Positions 23,376-27,132 of a stretch of DNA of 27,132 nucleotides are shown one piece after another. Source of the DNA: an uncultured Eubacterium sp. (GTDB lineage Bacteria; Bacillota; Clostridia; Lachnospirales; Lachnospiraceae); the NCBI GenBank assembly GCA_910586445.1, contig CAJUHV010000050.1, positions 1,545 through 28,676 on the forward strand. Reading direction: 5' to 3'. Numbering within the stretch: the stretch's first letter is position 1; the number at the start of each line of letters is the position of its first letter. The position numbers and the translations under genes are program-made. A model generated the notes under the pieces. The model worked only from the letters and a program-made list of their open reading frames with translations, did no database searches and was not told the DNA's origin.

Positions 23376-23963
23376 GGATTTCGCCCTTGCAGGGGGCAAA
23401 TCTACGCAAGTGTGGATTTACAGTCCGAAAAAGCCGGACTGTATTTATCCATGCCGCCTCAAAGTGCGGGGCGTATGGATGATGTTGCTGCTAACGGCTG
23501 CATTTTTGGGCAGATACGCAGCAGCATCTACATGACTCTGCAGAAGATCCTGCCTGCGGCTGAGTCAGGTTATCTGCTAAAGGAAAGAAGAAAGGCATTT
23601 ATGAGAAGAAATTCATTTATAGAAATAGAAAGACCACCGCAGCCAAAGCCTTTCATACTCACAGAAAAATATCCACGCTTGAAATAGAATGACGACAGGC
23701 TCAATGAATAGAATAAGGCAGTTTTTGAGCGTGAGAAAAAGCGTGATAAGCTGAAAAAGGAACGGTCTGATGTATAGGTATTTAATGCAGCCAAGAAAGA
23801 ATATTTTGATTATCATGCGGCTTGTGCAGAGTGGGAGAAAATCTACGGAGAAAAAACGGCAGCTCTCACGAGTATTAGAGACAGGCTCAGGCAGAAAGAA
23901 CAGATAGTAAAAGAAACAGAAACAGGCAGGACGCATCAGACAAGGCGGAAAGATAAAGTATAA
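23376..23963 (+). pseudogene. Decayed charged coiled-coil ORF, possible mobile-element remnant
   Basis: One frame stays homogeneous from about 23331 to a TAA at 23961-23963 and is broken only by TAG at 23685, 23709 and 23775. The C-terminal part is rich in K, E, R and coiled-coil-like (NKAVFEREKKRDKLKKERSD, then YHAACAEWEKIYGEK), the composition seen in the tails of mobilisation or relaxase-type proteins; I cannot name a family. The 5' part (23376-23450) has two small dyads (GCCC/GGGC at 23384-23399 and ACAGTCCG/CGGACTGT at 23420-23442). No transposase or target duplication was found. Start boundary is arbitrary. This is the sequence that abuts the cut peptidase gene. Confidence 0.45.
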
Positions 23964-23983
23964 ATATAAAAGCAAGGAAAATT

Positions 23984-24014
23984 GGCAGGGATTATGGTTT
24001 TCATGATCCCTGCC
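23984..24014 (-). terminator. Terminator hairpin of the kinase gene
   Basis: GGCAGGGATTATG (23984-23996) pairs with CATGATCCCTGCC (24002-24014) over 13 positions with one wobble and a five-base loop. It includes the stop codon of the kinase gene. On the minus strand it is followed by AATTTTCC, then further T-rich sequence, consistent with an intrinsic terminator; it may also stop readthrough from the left. Confidence 0.7.
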
Positions 24015-25317
24015 GCTTTAAAGTAATGACAGCATGGAACGTCAACGTATCAGAGCTGTAGTATATCTGCATATTTCCATTGTATTTGGCAACAATTTTG
24101 CGGATGCTTTTCAGCCCGAAACCATGCTTATGGCTGCGGGGGATGCTTATAGCCGGATTACCGTTCTCTCTTGTTGTGAAAGGATTTGTCCGGCAGGAGT
24201 TAATGACTGTCAAAACTGTAAATGGAGTTTTTTCTTTTTTGCCCGTGCTGATTTCAATAAATGATTCTGGAATGTTTTCAGCCGCTTTTACAGCATTGTC
24301 GAGCAGATTGCAGAATAATGAGGTAAGGTCATTGTCAGCAATAAAATCTGTCGTTCCGCTTCGTATATCAGCATGAAAAGCTATGTGGCTGTCAGTACAC
24401 TGCTGCATATAGCGGGATAAAATGGAATTAAGCATTGCATGATCGCATAGCCGGGCGGATTCTTTTAAGTCAGCAGAACAAATCAGCTGGCGCAGATACG
24501 CATCTATCTTATCATGTTCTTTCTGTTGGTTCAGCATATCAATGGAGTGCAGGTGCTTCTTTATATCGTGGATTAAAATGCGCTGGTTTTCGTTTTGCAG
24601 ACGCAGCATTTCATAATATTCAGTAGAGTTAGACTCTTTTTGAAGCAGTAACTGTATCTGTGTAAATTCCATGCTTTTTTTCAGGTTGTACTGGTTGATG
24701 CCAAATACAAGCAGGTTGCTTATCAGTAAGAAAAAAGCACTTAGCGTAACCATTCCTTTCAAGAGAGGTGAAAGCAGGAAAGAGTCACTGACACTTACCA
24801 ATGTGAGCATGATAAAGACAGAGGTTACGGGAATAAAAATCAGAAGCAGGACAGATTTGTCATGCTGCTGGTTCTGTGTCTGTTTCCCTTTCAATAAATG
24901 AATCAGGATATATACAATGGTAAGGAAAATCATTTTGCTGAAAATAATAAAGAGGATCATATTTTGAAACTGTCCGGCTTCTGTAAGGAAATGAGGCGAA
25001 AAACATTCAATCGTGCTGTATACGGTCAATTCGCACATTCCCATAACGGCAGCTAAAACAGCGGAATGAAACAGCGCAGAATACCATTTGAGATCATACT
25101 GGACAAGCAGGAAAATAAAATTCATCACTAAATATAATGCCATATTCAGCCATATATATTCCAGCAGGGATACGGCAAACATTGTAAAATAAAAAATGAA
25201 AAGCATTGCAAATTGTATCCACGGTTTGCGCCTGGCAGTAAAAAGGTTAGAGGAATACAGCCACAGTATTACTGCCTCTATCAGAAAAGAAAAAAAATAA
25301 CAAACGGTATTGCTCAT
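24001..25317 (-). CDS. AgrC-like sensor histidine kinase (GHKL type)
   Basis: 438 residues. Six or seven hydrophobic spans fill residues ~1-207, the layout of HPK10 peptide-sensing kinases. The cytoplasmic part has the phospho-acceptor motif LIHDIKKHLHSID with His250, an N-box NLLDNAVKAAE near 340, and a G-box HGFGLKSIRKI near 405. It lacks the DGD-type motif of classical kinases, as usual for GHKL quorum or bacteriocin sensors. It begins five bases after the stop of the LytTR regulator, so the pair is co-transcribed. No agrB or agrD-like signal gene is visible near it, so the ligand is unknown. The stop codon lies within the terminator hairpin. Confidence 0.9.
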   Translation of the reverse strand: MSNTVCYFFSFLIEAVILWLYSSNLFTARRKPWIQFAMLFIFYFTMFAVSLLEYIWLNMALYLVMNFIFLLVQYDLKWYSALFHSAVLAAVMGMCELTVYSTIECFSPHFLTEAGQFQNMILFIIFSKMIFLTIVYILIHLLKGKQTQNQQHDKSVLLLIFIPVTSVFIMLTLVSVSDSFLLSPLLKGMVTLSAFFLLISNLLVFGINQYNLKKSMEFTQIQLLLQKESNSTEYYEMLRLQNENQRILIHDIKKHLHSIDMLNQQKEHDKIDAYLRQLICSADLKESARLCDHAMLNSILSRYMQQCTDSHIAFHADIRSGTTDFIADNDLTSLFCNLLDNAVKAAENIPESFIEISTGKKEKTPFTVLTVINSCRTNPFTTRENGNPAISIPRSHKHGFGLKSIRKIVAKYNGNMQIYYSSDTLTFHAVITLKRQGS

Positions 25318-25322
25318 TTGGT

Positions 25323-26030
25323 TTACCTCGTACTTTCAAGATAAAGAAGGTAGGCTTCTTTAAATGCACTATATTTTCTTTTTGTGAGATAAGCGTGGAT
25401 CTGACCGCCATCCATATTGACAAGGGAATGATCAAAATCCGTGACATGTTCAAAGTTAATAATGAAGCTGCGGTGTGTCTGGAAAAAACAGTTTTTGGGG
25501 AGCTCTTTCAGCCAGTACTGCATATTATGGACGGATTCAAAATCACACAGGGTTGTATGTACGATTACTTTTCTTGCCTGTGCTTCTATTGCAATGATGT
25601 CGGAAGCAGGAAGGGTGTGTATACCCTGCTTTGTTTCAACCGGTATTTTGATTGTCATAGTATTGTATCGTTTAACTGCATCTTTCATATTTCGGAAGAA
25701 GCGCTGCTTGTCTATAGGTTTTGACAGATAACGGAATACTTGAAAACGCATGGCTTCATCAAGATACTCGGAATAAGAAGTCACAATAAAAATGATAATG
25801 CTGCTGTTTGCCCTTTTTAATTCATTTCCCACATAGATGCCGTTCATTCCGGGCATTTCTATATCAAGAAAAAGAATATCTTTGTCGCCTTTGTCAGCCA
25901 ATAAAGATTCCCCGTCGGAAAAGCAGGACAGTTCAGGACATTTCACATGGATTTTATCAAAAAAAATTTCACAGTATTTTTTTAGCTGTTCAATCATCAA
26001 AGGATCATCATCGCAGATAAGTATTCGCAT
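25323..26030 (-). CDS. LytTR-family response regulator (AgrA-like)
   Basis: 235 residues. The receiver domain (1-~120) has acidic residues ICDDDP at 6-10, phospho-acceptor Asp56 in LFLDIEMPG, and a conserved Lys in RYLSKPID. The LytTR DNA-binding domain (~135-235) shows IIAIEAQARKVIVHT and FFQTHRSFIINFEHV. Such regulators bind direct repeats upstream of target promoters. Start: the ATG at 26030 has GAGG five to six bases upstream; the frame stays open to 26192 but the extra residues are hydrophobic and not part of the family. A TATAAT on the minus strand at 26079-26074 is a possible -10. Its likely targets are the lipoprotein gene to the right or genes outside the window; this is inference. 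Confidence 0.92.
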   Translation of the reverse strand: MRILICDDDPLMIEQLKKYCEIFFDKIHVKCPELSCFSDGESLLADKGDKDILFLDIEMPGMNGIYVGNELKRANSSIIIFIVTSYSEYLDEAMRFQVFRYLSKPIDKQRFFRNMKDAVKRYNTMTIKIPVETKQGIHTLPASDIIAIEAQARKVIVHTTLCDFESVHNMQYWLKELPKNCFFQTHRSFIINFEHVTDFDHSLVNMDGGQIHAYLTKRKYSAFKEAYLLYLESTR

Positions 26031-26133
26031 TTCAACCTCATTTACAGTTTGCTTATTGATAAATAACGTTACCATTATATAACACCTGAGTTGGAAAATA
26101 TATAGAAACTGCATGAAAAGACATTTTTTTGTG

Positions 26134-26169
26134 AATTTTGGGATAAAATGCGAAAAAAGCGCCAAAATT
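26134..26169. promoter_or_regulatory. Inverted repeat between the LytTR and XRE genes
   Basis: AATTTTGG (26134-26141) and CCAAAATT (26162-26169) are perfect inverted copies 20 bases apart. The spacing of about 28 bp between centres is near three helical turns, so a dimeric regulator could bind. It lies in the 183-bp gap ahead of the LytTR gene and might be autoregulatory. Nothing else stands out in the gap. Confidence 0.3.
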
Positions 26170-26213
26170 ACATAGAAAAAAACTATAAACAATAATTGAT
26201 AAGAAACGATAAA

Positions 26214-26558
26214 TTATAAAGGTATATAGTTATTTTTGTTACTTCTTTTTACAAGAAGCTCAATAAAATCTTTGGCAAGTTCTATGTCCGACTGATTACA
26301 CAAGCGCAATTTATCCAGAATATCCTGTGGAACATTATATGCATGCATTGTTCCAAGCAGGAGGTAGTCCGGCGTGACATTAAGATGTTTGCAAATTCCT
26401 ATAAAAATATCCAAGCTTGGCTTCTGCCTTCCATTTTCTATAGATGACATGTGATTGTTTGATATTTCAAGAGCTTCTGCCAACTCTGCCTGTTTTATTC
26501 TTAATTCCTTGCGGCGTATTTTTATACGGTTTCCCATTTCGCTGTATTGAAAATCCAC
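26214..26558 (-). CDS. XRE-family helix-turn-helix regulator
   Basis: 114 residues. The Cro/CI-type HTH is at residues ~10-66: IKIRRKELRIKQAELAEAL is helices 1-2 and NNHMSSIENGRQKPSLDIF helix 3 and beyond. The C-terminal ~45 residues form a short helical tail. The start is a GTG at 26558, supported by GGAAGGAG nine bases upstream on the minus strand; an ATG seven codons in has no such site. Divergent from the lipoprotein gene and upstream of the LytTR pair in the same direction, it probably regulates one of them through the dyads at 26614-26767. Function beyond DNA binding is not known. Confidence 0.85.
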   Translation of the reverse strand: MDFQYSEMGNRIKIRRKELRIKQAELAEALEISNNHMSSIENGRQKPSLDIFIGICKHLNVTPDYLLLGTMHAYNVPQDILDKLRLCNQSDIELAKDFIELLVKRSNKNNYIPL

Positions 26559-26613
26559 TTAATCCATCTCCTTCCCGCCTGTATTTTATCAGTAGGACTA
26601 AAAAGAATAAAGA

Positions 26614-26684
26614 ATGTGATACAGAATAGTTCTGCTATAAATATAAAAAACACAAAATATAGCATAATATATTCTGTATCACAT
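26614..26684. promoter_or_regulatory. Long nested inverted repeat between XRE and lipoprotein genes
   Basis: ATGTGATACAGAATA (26614-26628) and TATTCTGTATCACAT (26670-26684) are a perfect 15-bp inverted repeat. Inside it, TGCTATA (26633-26639) and TATAGCA (26658-26664) form a second perfect 7-bp pair. Lying between divergent genes, it is more likely an operator pair or mobile-element end than a terminator, although T's follow on the + strand. Confidence 0.6.
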
Positions 26685-26685
26685 A

Positions 26686-26703
26686 TTTTTTATGCATAAA
26701 AAA
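26686..26703. promoter_or_regulatory. 18-bp perfect palindrome
   Basis: TTTTTTATGCATAAAAAA is a perfect palindrome directly beside the nested inverted repeat. A further pair, GTGCAA/TTGCAC, lies at 26743-26767, and CACAA-AAA-TTGTG at 26765-26777. The density of dyads in this 150-bp stretch is much higher than in other gaps of the window. Confidence 0.45.
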
Positions 26704-26772
26704 CCTTGTTTTATACCAATGCATACATAAATTGTTTTTTTCGTGCAAAAGGACTCGTTTATTGCACAAAAA

Positions 26773-26803
26773 TTGTGTATTATCAATGTAAAATTAATAT
26801 AAT
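26773..26803 (+). promoter_or_regulatory. Possible promoter of the lipoprotein gene
   Basis: A perfect TATAAT (26798-26803) lies 25 bases before the ATG. The nearest -35-like TTGTGT (26773-26778) is 19 bp away, which is too far for strong activity without an activator such as the LytTR regulator. That dependence is inference. Confidence 0.35.
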
Positions 26804-26827
26804 CCGGATAGAGAGGAGGAGAATGCA

Positions 26828-27132
26828 ATGAAAAATAATGGAGGATGGATGAAAAAGATGGAAAAGATGGAAAAGATGGAAAAGACGGTAACTGCTTCAA
26901 TGAGCATGCTTGTTCTTCTGGCATTATTAGGCGGTTGTGCTCATACATCTCAGGGAGAAGTACCAAGCATTGACCATGGTACAGGAACAGACACTCAAAC
27001 GGTTGAGGCACAGTCTGAAACAAATATTGATATTGGAAATGAACAGGACGCAATAGTTTTCATAGATGAAAAACTGGATGAAAATTTGTTCATCAGTGCA
27101 GAATTGAAAATGCCGGAAAATAACCTTTATGA
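26828..27132 (+). CDS. Lipoprotein, 3'-truncated by window
   Basis: The frame is open from ATG 26828 to the window end (101 codons visible). GAGGAGGAG a few bases upstream is a strong ribosome site. The N-terminus is basic with a KMEKMEKMEK stretch, then a hydrophobic core ending in LALLGGC, a clear lipobox with the lipid-bearing Cys at about residue 38. After it comes a Thr/Gln/Glu-rich linker and the beginning of a domain (IDIGNEQDAIVFIDEKLDENLF) that I do not recognise. It would be anchored to the outer face of the membrane. A second ATG at 26823 is out of frame. The divergent regulator and LytTR pair nearby suggest regulated expression. Confidence 0.8.
   Translation, partial: MKNNGGWMKKMEKMEKMEKTVTASMSMLVLLALLGGCAHTSQGEVPSIDHGTGTDTQTVEAQSETNIDIGNEQDAIVFIDEKLDENLFISAELKMPENNLY
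26855..26887 (+). repeat. 9-bp in-frame tandem repeat in lipoprotein start
   Basis: AAGATGGAA occurs three times in a row, followed by a diverged AAGACGG copy, encoding Lys-Met-Glu units in the cytoplasmic end of the signal peptide. Slippage would change signal-peptide length in steps of three residues. Confidence 0.8.

Noticed and set aside
23354..24000. Intact insertion sequence or transposase next to the cut peptidase gene
   Set aside because: No transposase motif, terminal repeats or target duplication could be seen; only decayed sequence remains.

Overview
The window looks like chromosomal DNA from an anaerobic low-to-mid GC Firmicute, most likely a gut Lachnospiraceae-type clostridium. 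The grounds are strong AGGAGG ribosome sites, bacillary TTGACA/TATAAT promoters, a class III (oxygen-sensitive) ribonucleotide reductase, a rubrerythrin-type domain, a YolD/UmuC pair and a sialic-acid catabolic operon. Genus cannot be fixed from the sequence alone. No rRNA, tRNA, CRISPR array or intact transposase was seen.

Left part (1-6200, + strand): the 3' end of an FHA-domain protein preceded by 12-residue tandem repeats; histidinol-phosphate aminotransferase; a 455-bp gap rich in hairpins and degenerate repeats; a DUF368/PopT-type membrane protein; an unusual fusion of a metallophosphoesterase with a rubrerythrin and a rubredoxin-like knuckle; and cardiolipin synthase.

SOS block (6225-9850, - strand): a Y-family (UmuC-like) polymerase, an AAA-ATPase/PD-(D/E)XK protein and a YolD protein, closely spaced. 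They sit behind a consensus promoter whose -35/-10 spacer holds a near-consensus LexA box. The ATPase gene lies between the usual polymerase/YolD partners. Divergent from this operon is nrdD, behind its own consensus promoter and a possible tandem NrdR box pair. A cytoplasmic-type amidase with its own terminator follows.

Sialic-acid block (13359-21113): nanE-nanA-SSS transporter-yhcH-nanK-rpiR-nagA on the - strand, and nagB divergent on the + strand. Together they encode uptake of N-acetylneuraminate and its conversion through ManNAc, ManNAc-6-P, GlcNAc-6-P and GlcN-6-P to fructose-6-P. The divergent intergenic region carries CAAATGG/CCATTTG half-sites over the nanE promoter, a candidate operator for the RpiR-type regulator. 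A small secreted His/Cys-rich peptidoglycan-binding protein follows nagB.

Right part (21671-27132): a Csp-like subtilisin cut short at its C-terminus, next to a decayed coding region interrupted only by TAG codons (possible mobile-element debris); an AgrA/AgrC-type LytTR regulator and GHKL kinase pair; an XRE regulator; a region dense in inverted repeats; and the start of a lipoprotein gene that runs off the window.
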